Origin: Antrihabitans stalagmiti
Lineage (GTDB): Bacteria; Actinomycetota; Actinomycetes; Mycobacteriales; Mycobacteriaceae
Reading direction: 5' to 3'
Length of the DNA stretch: 64,000 nucleotides
Assembly: GCF_016482825.1 (NCBI RefSeq)
Contig: NZ_JAEMNV010000001.1
Location: 1 to 64,000 of the forward strand
The notes below the pieces were generated by a model. It searched no databases, was not told the DNA's origin, and worked only from the letters and a program-made list of their open reading frames with translations. Positions 1 to 9,850 of this stretch are shown piece by piece. Numbering within the stretch: the stretch's first letter is position 1; each line of letters begins with the position of its first letter. The position numbers and the translations under genes are program-made.

Positions 1-100
1 CGGCATAGGAACCTTCATGATCAACGGTCCCGCCGCGCCTGCGCCCACACCTGAATTCTTCGGCGTGTCGCATATCAAACCCGCAGCTCAACCCACCTGA
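1..100 (+). CDS. 3' end of an unidentified gene (partial)
   Basis: An open frame runs in from the left edge (codons in phase from base 2) and stops at TGA 98-100. About 32 residues remain, rich in Ala and Pro, ending in HIKPAAQPT. The stretch is too short to assign a family. It shares the direction of the following genes but is separated from them by more than 1.1 kb without a convincing gene, so it is probably not in their operon. Confidence 0.4.
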   Translation, partial: GIGTFMINGPAAPAPTPEFFGVSHIKPAAQPT

Positions 101-1220
101 CTATCGACTTTGCCTCACCCCTGTGGACTTCGATACTGCCGTTGCCTGTGCGGAATAGTGCAGATGGAGAACGGTAGTCGACTGCGGAGTTGGATCTGTG
201 TCAGTCGGAGTGAGCGCTTCGTTTGCATCGCTGGCCGGCTCTCCTTGGTTGAACTGGCCGCGAATCGCTCGACCTCTTCGGCTGGAGCCAAGCGGACCGC
301 CTGCATGCTCGTGCTGAGGTAGCGGCTTGTTCGTCTCGTTTTGCCCGTTAGTCCAACAAACGGCGAGGAACCGCCAGGTGACGATCGGCCTCCAGTCCAG
401 TGGGGGGCCGTACTCGTGTCCTTTAGATGATCTCGAATGCGCTTGAATCTAGGTTGAACGGTTACATCGTCAGTCTCATGCCGTAAGGCAAAGCTGCCTC
501 CGCGATTGGTAGACAACTGCGACGGCTCGAATTCACTTTGGCCTGCCGGAGCGGTGGACCAGCAAAGTCCGAGTGGGTTTGCAATGTTCGATACCGCTGG
601 TCTACCAGCGTTCTGGGGTCGAACCGGGCCTAACTCGCGGCCAGCGGTACGCCGCGTCGGCACCCAATTCGGTTGCCGCACGGGCGAAGAATCAGCTGTC
701 GCGATCCACAGAAACGGTAGTCTCGGATGCCCTCGAACGGGCAGAACTGTCGCCCGGGTCGTGTACGTCGGCGACAGTTGTCGGCTAGATCTCTCGCACT
801 TCGGCTGCATTGCGGTACCTTCGGTTCCCAACCCCGGGTGAACGTCGGCTTCGCACGCAAGTGTTTGGTGCATGTACTTCGATAGGTTTCAATGATGTGG
901 GAGCACAACAGAATTCAGCTTCAGGGTAGTTTGCCCGGGGCGAATCGGCCGCCGTTGTTCGCTGAAATGACTAAGGCGGTCAGCGGGCTTGTCTAGTTTT
1001 TCTGAAAAAAATACGTGACATGGGGTACCGCATACATGTACTGTTCTGAGAAGCTCGAACCGGCAGTAGACGAGCTTGTGCGGCGGAAGGCAGCGGCGTC
1101 GCGCGTTGCTGTTCCGGGTGCCGGCGACCACAAGGAGCCGTCGTTGACGCTCCCGATGAGGCCCAACGCATACTGCGTTCACAGTGTGTGATAGCAAACG
1201 TATCTACTGGAGGAATACCA
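101..1220. other. 1.1 kb without a supportable gene
   Basis: Open frames exist here on both strands (the longest is 115-873 on the minus strand), but none has a ribosome binding site, a recognisable domain or a sensible composition; they are rich in Arg, Ser, Thr and Pro, as expected of out-of-frame translation of GC-rich DNA. The last 200 bases hold a T/A-rich patch near 995-1012 and the self-complementary TACATGTA near 1033, which could belong to the promoter of the next gene. The stretch may include decayed coding DNA. Confidence 0.4.
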
Positions 1221-2120
1221 ATGACTACGGCTCGCAGATCCACTTCTCTGAATCCGGCCGACCACGGCAAGCCCGCACCAATCGCCCCGGTGGACCGAGT
1301 CAAGCTCCGCCGAATCAAGTTCGAATTCGGCGAGCCAACTCCGATGGTGCGCCACTTCGCGAACAACGACCTCGTTTTCAGCCACCTGATCGCGATGCTA
1401 TCGATGTCGTTTCCACCTGGCGAGGAGTTGTTCATCCGGTCGGTGCGCCGATACAGCGACCAGATCAAGGACCCTGCTTTACGCCAGCAGATTCGCGGCT
1501 TCATCGGTCAGGAGATGTCGCACGGACAAGAACATCGTTCCCTCAACGACAAGCTCGTGGAGATCGGTTACAGCACCAAGTTCATGAATGCAGTCTTCAA
1601 GCCGATTCAGCGCTTGGAAGATTGGCTACCCAGCCTCATGCCTTTGGCGATGACCGCGGCCGCTGAGCACTTCACGGCGATCCTCGCTGAGCGCATCCTG
1701 TCGAATCAAGAGGTGCAAGACATGGCCCACGATCCGGAGGTCAAGAACCTGCTGATGTGGCATGCACTCGAAGAGGTCGAGCACAAGGCGGTGGCTTTCG
1801 ATGTTTACAAGACCGTCGGCGGTACCGAGTGGTTGCGGATTGCGATGATGGCGGGAATGTCCAGCCTTGCATTCCCACTCATCGCTGTGGCGACGTTGGT
1901 GTCGCTGGTCCAGGATCCCGATGGGCGCAATCCGGTGCGGATTGCACGCGGAACTGTCGCGACGCTGCGAGGGCCGCTTTTCAAAGGGTTGACGCCACCC
2001 CTGCTGCGCTATATGAAGCCGGGCTTCCACCCGTCCGACATCGACAACGAGGCGCTTCTGGAGTACTGGCGCGCTGAATTGTTCGGTGCCGAGGGCACTC
2101 TCGTCGACCATCTCAAATAA
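1221..2120 (+). CDS. PF10118-type ferritin-like 'metal-dependent hydrolase'
   Basis: The product has 299 residues. The start is ATG 1221 because a strong GGAGGA lies 6 bases upstream; an in-frame extension to 1188 has no such signal. The protein resembles the predicted metal-dependent hydrolase family PF10118: two Glu/His clusters (QEMSHGQEH near residue 97 and EEVEHKAVAFD near 184) look like a di-metal ferritin-like site. A hydrophobic stretch at about 206-229 may associate with membrane. The catalytic role of the family is not established. The gene lies 30 bases before a Baeyer-Villiger monooxygenase and is probably co-transcribed with it. A broken copy of its 3' part sits at 19309-19651. 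Confidence 0.75.
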   Translation: MTTARRSTSLNPADHGKPAPIAPVDRVKLRRIKFEFGEPTPMVRHFANNDLVFSHLIAMLSMSFPPGEELFIRSVRRYSDQIKDPALRQQIRGFIGQEMSHGQEHRSLNDKLVEIGYSTKFMNAVFKPIQRLEDWLPSLMPLAMTAAAEHFTAILAERILSNQEVQDMAHDPEVKNLLMWHALEEVEHKAVAFDVYKTVGGTEWLRIAMMAGMSSLAFPLIAVATLVSLVQDPDGRNPVRIARGTVATLRGPLFKGLTPPLLRYMKPGFHPSDIDNEALLEYWRAELFGAEGTLVDHLK

Positions 2121-2150
2121 TGAAAAACTGACAACGACAGGATCCCGCGC

Positions 2151-3746
2151 ATGACCTCGAGTACGCAAGTCGAGACGACGGCCAGTTCTGAAGAAGAGGT
2201 TCCCGATCACGAAGTCGTCGTCATCGGGGCCGGGTTCGGTGGAATTGCCTCCGCTATCGCCCTGCAGCGTAAAGGCATCCACGACTACCTGATAGTGGAG
2301 AAATGGGGCGACGTCGGAGGGACTTGGCTGGCCAACACTTATCCTGGTGTGGCAGTGGACATCCCGTCGTTCATCTACAGCTTCTCCTTCGAGCAGCGAG
2401 CAGATTGGTCGCGCGTTTTCGCCCCAGGCGCGGAGTTACTTCGGTATGCGAAAGACATTGTCGCCAAGCACGGCCTGCGTGAGAAGTTACGCGTGAACAC
2501 CAAGATCGAACACGCTCAATTCGATGAGACGCAGAACCTTTGGCGGCTGCGTACCGACGGCGGGGAACAGATCACGTGCCGGTTCCTGGTTCCCGCCGTC
2601 GGTGGGCTCGAGCGGCCGAAGCTGCCCGACATCGACGGACTCGATTCGTTTGCAGGTTCGTTGATGCACACCGCACTGTGGGATCACGACGTGGATCTCA
2701 CGGGAAAACGGGTCGCTGTCATTGGCACCGGCGCGACCTCGTTGCAACTGGTGCCGGCGATCGCCGAGCAGGTCGGCAGACTCACGGTGTTTCAGCGAAC
2801 GCCGATCTGGTTGGGTCCTAAACCCGACGCGGAGATCGGGTCTCGTGGTCGACGAATTCTGGGCCGTCGAACTCTTCGGTCCGCATTCCGCGCTGTCGGC
2901 ACGGTCGGAACAGAACTCGCTATGAGCACCATGCTGGTGGGACCGGCGTGGCTGAACGACCTCAGCAGACGCGCAACGGAGCATCAGATGCGCAAATGGA
3001 TGCGCTCCCAGGTCGACGACCCGGTCACCCGCGAGAAATTGATCCCGCAGTATGGGTTCGGCTGCAAGCGTCCGTCCATGTCGAACACGTATCTGAAGAC
3101 CTTCAATCGCGACAACGTGAGCTTGGTGACCGAATCCATCGAGCGGGTCACTGAGAAGGGTGTCGTGACGGTCGACGGAATCGAGCACGAGTTCGACGTG
3201 CTGATCTGTGCCACAGGTTTCAAGCTGTGGGACAAAGGGTCGATGCCGCCTTTCCCGGTTGTCGGACGCGGCGGTCTAGAGCTCGGAGAATTCTGGCAAA
3301 ATAATCGATTCCAGGCCTATCATGGTGTGTCGATCCCGGACTTTCCTAACTTATTCCTTGTCATCGGGCCTTACGGGTTTGTGCTCGGTTCCTACATCTG
3401 GATGATCGAGGCCACCACAGCTCACCTGAGCCGGGCAATCGGTGAGGCGAACAAACGTGGTGCTACAAGTTGCGAAATCCGCCGAAACGTCCACGATGCG
3501 TACTTCAAGAAATGCTTGAAGCGACAAGAATCGAACATGTTGTTCACCCCAACATGCGCGGGGTCGAACACGTATTACCTCGACCACCACGGAGATTCGC
3601 CATTTCGGCCGTCCACCCATGGCGAAATGTACTGGCAGAACCGCCACTACGACCTGAACGACTACGTCTACGGCATAGAAACGCTTCGGCCCGCCATCCC
3701 GGCCGGAATAACCTCAACACGGCGCGTCGAGAATGGCGACCAGTGA
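2151..3746 (+). CDS. Baeyer-Villiger flavin monooxygenase
   Basis: The 531-residue protein is a class B flavoprotein monooxygenase. It has an N-terminal FAD site GAGFGG near residue 26, the Baeyer-Villiger fingerprint FAGSLMHTALWD at 167-178 (consensus FxGxxxHxxxW[P/D]) and a second dinucleotide site GTGATS near 193 for NADPH. Known members insert one O2 atom next to a ketone to give an ester or lactone, or oxidise heteroatoms. Its place just before the mce operon suggests work on an imported steroid-like or terpenoid ketone; that is inference. Length is normal and the frame is intact. The upstream Shine-Dalgarno sequence is weak. Confidence 0.88.
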   Translation: MTSSTQVETTASSEEEVPDHEVVVIGAGFGGIASAIALQRKGIHDYLIVEKWGDVGGTWLANTYPGVAVDIPSFIYSFSFEQRADWSRVFAPGAELLRYAKDIVAKHGLREKLRVNTKIEHAQFDETQNLWRLRTDGGEQITCRFLVPAVGGLERPKLPDIDGLDSFAGSLMHTALWDHDVDLTGKRVAVIGTGATSLQLVPAIAEQVGRLTVFQRTPIWLGPKPDAEIGSRGRRILGRRTLRSAFRAVGTVGTELAMSTMLVGPAWLNDLSRRATEHQMRKWMRSQVDDPVTREKLIPQYGFGCKRPSMSNTYLKTFNRDNVSLVTESIERVTEKGVVTVDGIEHEFDVLICATGFKLWDKGSMPPFPVVGRGGLELGEFWQNNRFQAYHGVSIPDFPNLFLVIGPYGFVLGSYIWMIEATTAHLSRAIGEANKRGATSCEIRRNVHDAYFKKCLKRQESNMLFTPTCAGSNTYYLDHHGDSPFRPSTHGEMYWQNRHYDLNDYVYGIETLRPAIPAGITSTRRVENGDQ

Positions 3747-3914
3747 CTCGACTAAGCACGTTCGATTGTGGGTGCGCGGCTGATCCAGCAGCACTCCTGC
3801 GAAAGTCTGACGATGTTCCCCAGCCTGCTGGGTCATCCGTGCCGGCCGCCGTTTTGGTCCCTCATAGACGGCGATTTATGTGCGATTAATTCAGCCGAAA
3901 TCTAGGGGTAAGGA
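3747..3914. promoter_or_regulatory. Intergenic region before the mce operon
   Basis: These 168 bases separate the Baeyer-Villiger gene from yrbEA. A short hairpin CCCAGC-CT-GCTGGG lies at 3819-3832; with no T-run after it, it could be an attenuator, an operator or chance. The stretch 3865-3895 is AT-richer than its surroundings and could hold the mce promoter. No -10/-35 assignment is defensible by eye. Confidence 0.3.
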
Positions 3915-4787
3915 ATGACGGATGCAAATGTACATGCGACCGCTACGCGAGGCGCTCCAGACAGGGTAGCTGCCCCATATGTAAGGATCGTGCGAAAGAA
4001 TTTCTCCGACTCGGTCGTCTCGAGTCTGCGAACGTTCGGCCGTGCAGTGGATGTCGCCAAGGAGTCCGTCGGTGGGGCGGCCCGCGATATTGTCAGTTTG
4101 AAGTTTCAGTGGCGAGAGATGCTTCAACAGTGCTGGTATCTGATCACTGTGACGGCGCTACCAGCGATCCTGATGGCGGTGCCGTTCGGCGTGATCGTGT
4201 CGGTGCAGGTCGGTAACTTGATTCATCAGCTCGGCGCGGACTCGCTTCTGGGGGCCGCGAGCGGACTCGGGGTGATCAAACAGGGCGCCCCACTGGCGAC
4301 GGGTCTGCTGTTGGGCGGCGCAGGCGCCGCGGCGATCGCAGCGGATCTGGGCGCCCGCAACATTCGCGAGGAAATCGATGCGTTGCGCACAATGGGTATC
4401 AGCCCGATACACCGGCTCGTGATTCCTCGAATGGTCGCGATGGTGATTGTTGCGCCGATGCTGAATATCTTGATCATCTTCGTCGGCGTGTCGGCTGGGT
4501 ACGCTGTGGCCGTCGGTGGGCAAGACGTGACACCGGGTAGTTACTGGGGAACGTTCGGTTCGTTTGTGACCCTCGCCGACGTATGGGTCTCCGTCCTCAA
4601 ATCAATGATCTTCGGGTTTCTTGTCGTAGTGATCGCCTGCCAGCGCGGGCTCGAAGCTAAGGGTGGTCCACGCGGTGTCGCCGACGGTGTAAATGCCGCT
4701 GTGGTGCTGTCGGTAGTCTCGATCACCATCGTGAACCTATTGATCACTCAATTGGTCACGATGTTCATCCCAGTGAGGCTCGCCTGA
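3915..4787 (+). CDS. yrbEA: YrbE-family (MlaE-like) permease A of the Mce system
   Basis: The product has 290 residues with several hydrophobic segments, including one from about residue 75 (WYLITVTALPAILM) and a glycine/alanine-rich stretch near 125-145. The motif EEIDALRTMGISPI near 155 is typical of MlaE/YrbE permeases, the membrane subunit of the ATP-driven lipid transporter powered by MceG/Mkl. ATG 3915 is preceded by GGGGTAAGG. The stop overlaps the next start as TGATG. The roughly 70-residue N-terminal extension before the permease domain is longer than in E. coli MlaE. The ATPase gene is not in the window, as is usual for mce loci. Confidence 0.9.
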   Translation: MTDANVHATATRGAPDRVAAPYVRIVRKNFSDSVVSSLRTFGRAVDVAKESVGGAARDIVSLKFQWREMLQQCWYLITVTALPAILMAVPFGVIVSVQVGNLIHQLGADSLLGAASGLGVIKQGAPLATGLLLGGAGAAAIAADLGARNIREEIDALRTMGISPIHRLVIPRMVAMVIVAPMLNILIIFVGVSAGYAVAVGGQDVTPGSYWGTFGSFVTLADVWVSVLKSMIFGFLVVVIACQRGLEAKGGPRGVADGVNAAVVLSVVSITIVNLLITQLVTMFIPVRLA

Positions 4788-5653
4788 TGCCCCCTTCCGG
4801 TTACGCACCCAAACCTTTCGGCGCGGCGAAGCGAGTCTTCGGCAAACGCGGCAGGTCCTCGGCACCGGTCGAAACAATCGGCTTCGTCCTGAGTTTCGTG
4901 TGGCAAGCCTTGACGTCGATCCCGATGACGCTCAAGCGGTATCGCGCCGAGACAATGCGCACGATCACGGACATGACGTGGGGGCGAGGGTCGATCATCG
5001 TGGGCGGTGGCACGGTACCGATGCTGATAGTGCTCGGTATGGTTATGGGCGGTTCGGTCGGGATCGAATCGTTTGCGACCCTCGACATCATCGGAATGGG
5101 CCCCGTCACCGGCCTCGTCTCGGCATTCGCCAACACTCGCGAGTTGGCCCCGATCGCTGCTGGCATCGGATTCGCGGCCCAGGCCGGCTGTCGGATGACT
5201 GCTCAGATCGGATCGATGCGAATCTCTGAGGAAATCGATGCGCTGGAAGCGATGGGCCTGCGGTCGATACCTTTCGTTGTCACGACCAAGGTGATCGCCG
5301 GGGCAATCGCGATCGTGCCGACGTTTCTGATCGCGTTGATCCTGAGCTATTTCTCCTGCAGCCTGGTCATCGTTTTGCTGCACGGACAAGCCTCCGGCGT
5401 ATACGACCACTATTTCTTTCAGTTCATCAGCGGCTGGGACGTGACCGCAGCGGTGATCAAAGTGCTCGTCTTCTGCATCGCCGTCATCCTGATCCATTGC
5501 TACCAAGGCTTTTTCGCGACCGGCGGACCGGAGGGGGTGGGTATTGCATCTGGTCGGGCTGTTCGCGCGAGCTTCGTGGCGATCATCGCCCTCGACATGT
5601 TGCTGACCCTCGCGCTGTGGGGTTTCAATTCATCGATCGAATTCACGGGATAG
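4787..5653 (+). CDS. yrbEB: YrbE-family permease B of the Mce system
   Basis: The 288-residue partner permease carries the same signature EEIDALEAMGLRSIPF near residue 150 and several membrane segments. It starts at ATG 4787, sharing one base with the previous stop, so translation is probably coupled. In known Mce systems YrbEA and YrbEB form the inner-membrane heterodimer to which the Mce hexamer docks. It is followed after 4 bases by mceA. Confidence 0.9.
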   Translation: MPPSGYAPKPFGAAKRVFGKRGRSSAPVETIGFVLSFVWQALTSIPMTLKRYRAETMRTITDMTWGRGSIIVGGGTVPMLIVLGMVMGGSVGIESFATLDIIGMGPVTGLVSAFANTRELAPIAAGIGFAAQAGCRMTAQIGSMRISEEIDALEAMGLRSIPFVVTTKVIAGAIAIVPTFLIALILSYFSCSLVIVLLHGQASGVYDHYFFQFISGWDVTAAVIKVLVFCIAVILIHCYQGFFATGGPEGVGIASGRAVRASFVAIIALDMLLTLALWGFNSSIEFTG

Positions 5654-5657
5654 GGCT

Positions 5658-6707
5658 ATGCCGATATACGGAATTCCAGGCGTATCGACCACTAAGCGCC
5701 GCTCACAAGTAACGGGTGTGCTTGCTCTAGCGGTGGTCGCGGTGGTGGCGATCTCCTGGATCGTGATCGACAATGCCCGCGGGGACAACCGGATGGAGAT
5801 CGTTCTACGGACGGATCGGATCGGGGACGGAATCGCGCCAGGTACCCAAGTCCGTCTCGACGGGGTGAACGTCGGCTCGATTGCCGCGATTGACAGTGGG
5901 GAGGCCGGGCGACAGCTGATCACCTTGAAGCTCAACCAGTCACAGCTTTTCGGCGTCACCGATAACCTTGCCATCGACTACGCACCGGCAAATCTCTTCG
6001 GGATCAGCGAGGTGGAGCTGAAACGCAGGGACGGCGGTTCGCCGTTGCAGGAGAACGCGATAATCGACCTCAGCGACGATCCGGCTAGGGCGCAAGACGC
6101 CACCATGGGCGCGCTTATACGGTCCCTCTCGCAGACGAGCACCGAGGTGCTCACCCCGCAGCTCGCCGAAAACCTGACGAGGGTTGCCGCCAATCTCGGG
6201 TGGTTCACCCCGCTGATCGAAGCCATGATCGCGACCGGTCAGAACCTCGCCGATACACAGAAATACCCCGTCTCGTTCCTACTCGGTCAGTACGGATCTA
6301 CGCTGACGGGCGCCGCCGAGCTGATCGATGGCACCGTCAAGCTGCTGGACCGCTTCAAAAACATCGAAGTGTTGCGAACTCAGCGCGATCTGTTCGACAC
6401 CGGTGTGAACACCATCGCGAAGGATTTCTTTCCGGCTGTCGCCAACACGCTATTCACAGCGCAGCGTTACCTCACCGGCTACGCCGACATGCTGACGCCG
6501 ATTCTGAACATCACGAGTCAGATGGTGCCCTCTCCGCAACTATCCGGCTCCCAGCTCCGCGAAATACTGGACCGACTGGACAACTCGTTCACAGAGACAC
6601 CGGACGGACCGATACTCAACCTGGCGCTGACCCTGCGTGGCGTCCCAGCGTTGTCGGTACCACTGCTCGGGACCTCTTCGGCTCCTCTAGCGGGAGGCGC
6701 GCGATGA
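5658..6707 (+). CDS. mceA: Mce protein A (lipid-import tunnel subunit)
   Basis: The product has 349 residues. A single N-terminal membrane anchor (about 15-36) precedes the MlaD/Mce domain (about 42-115), recognisable from the GTQVRLDGVNVGSIAAID pattern, followed by a long helical region and tail. It is one of six different Mce subunits expected to form a tunnel that carries lipids or sterols across the periplasm to the YrbE permease. The stop overlaps the next start by 4 bases (ATGA). The start ATG 5658 follows a weak ribosome binding site. Confidence 0.9.
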   Translation: MPIYGIPGVSTTKRRSQVTGVLALAVVAVVAISWIVIDNARGDNRMEIVLRTDRIGDGIAPGTQVRLDGVNVGSIAAIDSGEAGRQLITLKLNQSQLFGVTDNLAIDYAPANLFGISEVELKRRDGGSPLQENAIIDLSDDPARAQDATMGALIRSLSQTSTEVLTPQLAENLTRVAANLGWFTPLIEAMIATGQNLADTQKYPVSFLLGQYGSTLTGAAELIDGTVKLLDRFKNIEVLRTQRDLFDTGVNTIAKDFFPAVANTLFTAQRYLTGYADMLTPILNITSQMVPSPQLSGSQLREILDRLDNSFTETPDGPILNLALTLRGVPALSVPLLGTSSAPLAGGAR

Positions 6708-7711
6708 AATCAGTCGTCCAAGTTTCGTGGAAGTTGACACTGTTCACGGTCGTCATCGCTGTGTTGCTGGTGTTCGTAGTCCAAGCGGTCAAACGGCCAG
6801 TGTCGGGAGACACCCATGATTACGCTGCTCTTTTCACCGACGCTAACGGACTCAAGTCCGGCGACGACGTGCGCATGTACGGCGTACAAGTCGGCAAGGT
6901 GCAGTCGATCGCGCTTGACGCCAACCAGGCGGTGGTGAGATTCACCCTGCAACGCGAGCGAGCGATCTACGACACGAGCAAACTCGCGATCCGCTATCAG
7001 AATCTCACCGGCCAACGGTACGTCGACATCCAGCAACCGGCGGTGTCGGCTACTGAGATAGCGGCGAGAACGACGATCGGACCGTCGCAGACCATTCCGT
7101 CTTTCGATATCACAGCACTTTTCAACGGGTTGGAACCCGTTCTCGCCGAATTCTCACCGGGCGCACTGAATCAATTCGCGGAGACCATGCTCGCCGTGAT
7201 CGAAGGTAACGGCGCTGGAATCGGACCGGCACTCGAGTCGATCGAGACGCTGAGCAACTACGTCACCGACCGCCAAGCCGTCATTTCGGTCCTTTTATCG
7301 AACCTGAGGGCGGTCTCCGACAAGATCGGCGGGAAGTCGGGGCAGCTGGTCTTGCTGATCACAAAACTTTCGACTTTGATCGCCACGTTGCACGACAAGA
7401 TCGGCAGCATTATCGAATTCGCACTCATCGCTCCACCCATCTTGGGGCCGATCAACGATCTACTTGCCACCCTGGGGCTTACAACCGAGACCAATCCCGA
7501 TTTCGACACTGATATCAAGTTACTGTTCCCCGATCCGCAGCACGCGGTCGAGGTTCTCGGCCGCTTACCTGCGCTGCTTCAAACGCTCAATGCCCTCATC
7601 CCTGACACCGGGCCGGGCGTGAATCTCACCTGCACGAACGGGGACACGTCGGCTCCGGGACCCCTGGACGTGCTCATCGGCGGGCAAAGGATATCGATAT
7701 GCAAACGGTGA
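6704..7711 (+). CDS. mceB: Mce protein B
   Basis: The product has 335 residues. ATG 6704 overlaps the mceA stop and gives a proper N-terminus with one membrane segment (about 10-28); longer in-frame extension into mceA is not needed. The Mce domain follows (GLKSGDDVRMYGVQVGKV near 48), then a coiled helical region and a cysteine-containing tail. It is an expected subunit of the hetero-hexameric Mce tunnel. The 3' end overlaps mceC by 13 bases. Confidence 0.9.
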   Translation: MKSVVQVSWKLTLFTVVIAVLLVFVVQAVKRPVSGDTHDYAALFTDANGLKSGDDVRMYGVQVGKVQSIALDANQAVVRFTLQRERAIYDTSKLAIRYQNLTGQRYVDIQQPAVSATEIAARTTIGPSQTIPSFDITALFNGLEPVLAEFSPGALNQFAETMLAVIEGNGAGIGPALESIETLSNYVTDRQAVISVLLSNLRAVSDKIGGKSGQLVLLITKLSTLIATLHDKIGSIIEFALIAPPILGPINDLLATLGLTTETNPDFDTDIKLLFPDPQHAVEVLGRLPALLQTLNALIPDTGPGVNLTCTNGDTSAPGPLDVLIGGQRISICKR

Positions 7712-8742
7712 ATCAAATCTCGCCCAGAAGGATTCGCTTCGCGAGCGACAAGCCGATTCTTCACGGTGCCGCACTTGAGCGACACGAGCTGCGGTGGGGC
7801 ATTGCAGGTGCAGTTGTCGTTGCGCTTGCCCTCGTCGTCAGTGCTGTCATCTTCGTTGTGCCATTGGGCAAGTCGACCTACACCGCCGATCTGTCCGAAG
7901 CCGGATCGATCAAAGTGGGAGATGGCGTTCGACTCGCAGGAGTGCCGGTCGGGAAGGTGACATCGCTCGAGCTGCAATCCGACACCGTCCAGATGACATT
8001 CACCGTCGACAGTGACGTCTTCCTTGGCGACCAGACATCGCTCGACATCCGAATGCTCACCATCGTGGGTGGCCACTACGTTGCAGTCACTCCTGCGGGC
8101 ACATCCGCATTGGGAAATAGATCGATTCCAGCCGACCACGTCCGGCTGCCGTACAGCCTTTCCCGGGTGTTTCAGGATGCCGCCGCGCCTATCGCCGATG
8201 TAGACGGCGAGACCTTACGCAAGAATTTCGCGGCCGCGCAGACGGCGATCACGTCGAGCCCGGACGGGATTCGGCGAACAGGGAATGCAATTGAATCGCT
8301 AGTCGACGTCCTCGACAAGCAGAACGACGACGTTTCCCGAATGTTGGCGTTTGTCGACGAATATCTGACCGCGATCAACGCGTCGAAATCGGTACTCGGA
8401 GACATGATCACGAGAATTAATCTGATGGAGACGATCGCGATCGACAAACGAGCGGAGATCGACGAATCGATTACTGTGATCGGTGAGGTGCTGTCGCGTA
8501 TCGCGGCGCTCGAGCCGACGTGGCAGTCCACGTTGAAGCCGATGGCCCACAAACTTGCCGAAGCGATTCCCGAACTGGAGCGGCTGAGTGGGAAACTCGG
8601 GGGCGTTGTCGTGAGTGTGCAGGACTTGCTGTCGCGACTACAGAATCTGGTCTCACCGCAGGGTGGCGTTCTTGTCGACCAATCGTCGGCCACGATCGCG
8701 GCGCCCGATCTATGCATACCCGTTCCCGGAAAGGCGTGCTGA
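7699..8742 (+). CDS. mceC: Mce protein C
   Basis: The product has 347 residues. A cytoplasmic N-terminus of about 33 residues precedes a membrane anchor (34-56) and the Mce domain (IKVGDGVRLAGVPVGKV near 68). The remainder is a predicted long helix and a Cys-containing end (CIPVPGKAC). The start lies inside mceB (13-base overlap), consistent with a tightly packed operon. Role as for the other subunits: wall of the lipid-conducting tunnel. Confidence 0.88.
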   Translation: MQTVNQISPRRIRFASDKPILHGAALERHELRWGIAGAVVVALALVVSAVIFVVPLGKSTYTADLSEAGSIKVGDGVRLAGVPVGKVTSLELQSDTVQMTFTVDSDVFLGDQTSLDIRMLTIVGGHYVAVTPAGTSALGNRSIPADHVRLPYSLSRVFQDAAAPIADVDGETLRKNFAAAQTAITSSPDGIRRTGNAIESLVDVLDKQNDDVSRMLAFVDEYLTAINASKSVLGDMITRINLMETIAIDKRAEIDESITVIGEVLSRIAALEPTWQSTLKPMAHKLAEAIPELERLSGKLGGVVVSVQDLLSRLQNLVSPQGGVLVDQSSATIAAPDLCIPVPGKAC

Positions 8743-8746
8743 GACA

Positions 8747-9850
8747 ATGGAGCGGCTGCTTGCTTCGCGCGGTTTAATGTCAATCTTTGGAGTGATCGTG
8801 ACCGGCGCAATCGTGGTAGTCGCCTACTTCATCGTGTTCGATCCGGCCAAAAGGACTCAGAGTTACTGCGCCCTCATGCCCGACGCAGTCGGTCTCTACA
8901 ACGGGAACCAGGTCACTATGCTCGGCGTGGCGGTCGGCACCGTGACCGGTATCGAACCCCAGGGCGAGGCAGTGCGCGTCGACTTCGATGTAGATGCCGT
9001 CCATCCGTTGCGCGGAAACATATCGGCGACCACGGTGTCGGACACAATTGTGGCCAACCGCAACCTGGCCGTAATCGGTGATGCCAACGCGAGTGTGGAC
9101 TGGGACCCGAACACGTGCATCACACATACGCTTACGCCCAAGAGTTTGACTCGAACATTGAACGCGCTCAGCGAACTCGCCGACGAACTCAACGGATCCG
9201 ATGATCCCGCAGAAAACGCTCGGATCGCCAACGGGATCACCGCATTCGACAACGCAACCGCCGGCACCGGTCCACAGATCAACGACCTGATCCACAAGCT
9301 CGGTAGGGCACTGAGCTCACCTGATGCAGCGATCGGGCACATTGGGGCGCTGGTCGACGCGCTCAGCTCCCTGTCGGCGAGCGTTTCCACCGGTTGGGGC
9401 GACATCAAGGACATGCTTACTCGATTTGCCGTGGTCCTCGAACAGGTGAACTCAGAAGTATTGGCACCGGTGGCGCCCATCGTCGATGACCTCCGCGCCA
9501 TCATCCCGTGGCTCAACGACGTCACCACCAAGTTCGGCGGCCCTATCCTGCAGGTCCTCGATGCCTCGGTTCCACTGCTTCATTTCATCGGCGCCAACGT
9601 CGGCACCATTGAGGAAATCATCCGGATGATTCCGCCGGTTGCCGGAGCCTTCCAACGTTCGACCGACCCTCACAGCGGCAAGCCCGCCCTGACGTATGCC
9701 CCACCGAGCGTTGCTATTGCGCAGTCGAACGCGAACCAGGTGTGTTCAGCGGTGAACGTGATCGCTCCCGGTCGGTGCGCGTCCTCGGCGGACGGGCTCG
9801 CGGACGTACAGCTAGTCCAGTTCGTACTCGCCGTAGCCGGTGCGCGATGA
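8747..9850 (+). CDS. mceD: Mce protein D
   Basis: The product has 367 residues. ATG 8747 lies 4 bases after the mceC stop and gives a normal N-terminus; the open frame extends further upstream only through mceC. A membrane anchor (about 10-31) is followed by the Mce domain (AVGLYNGNQVTMLGVAVGTV near 48) and a long helical region. Two Cys residues near the C-terminus match the general pattern of MceD proteins. The last 4 bases overlap mceE. Confidence 0.88.
   Translation: MERLLASRGLMSIFGVIVTGAIVVVAYFIVFDPAKRTQSYCALMPDAVGLYNGNQVTMLGVAVGTVTGIEPQGEAVRVDFDVDAVHPLRGNISATTVSDTIVANRNLAVIGDANASVDWDPNTCITHTLTPKSLTRTLNALSELADELNGSDDPAENARIANGITAFDNATAGTGPQINDLIHKLGRALSSPDAAIGHIGALVDALSSLSASVSTGWGDIKDMLTRFAVVLEQVNSEVLAPVAPIVDDLRAIIPWLNDVTTKFGGPILQVLDASVPLLHFIGANVGTIEEIIRMIPPVAGAFQRSTDPHSGKPALTYAPPSVAIAQSNANQVCSAVNVIAPGRCASSADGLADVQLVQFVLAVAGAR

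Noticed and set aside
115-873. 252-codon minus-strand open frame near the left end
   Set aside because: No ribosome binding site, no recognisable domain, and a composition rich in Arg, Ser, Thr and Pro typical of an out-of-frame reading in GC-rich DNA.
4748-5506. 252-codon minus-strand frame inside yrbEB
   Set aside because: Shadow of a membrane-protein gene; Asp/His/Arg-rich translation without hydrophobic core.
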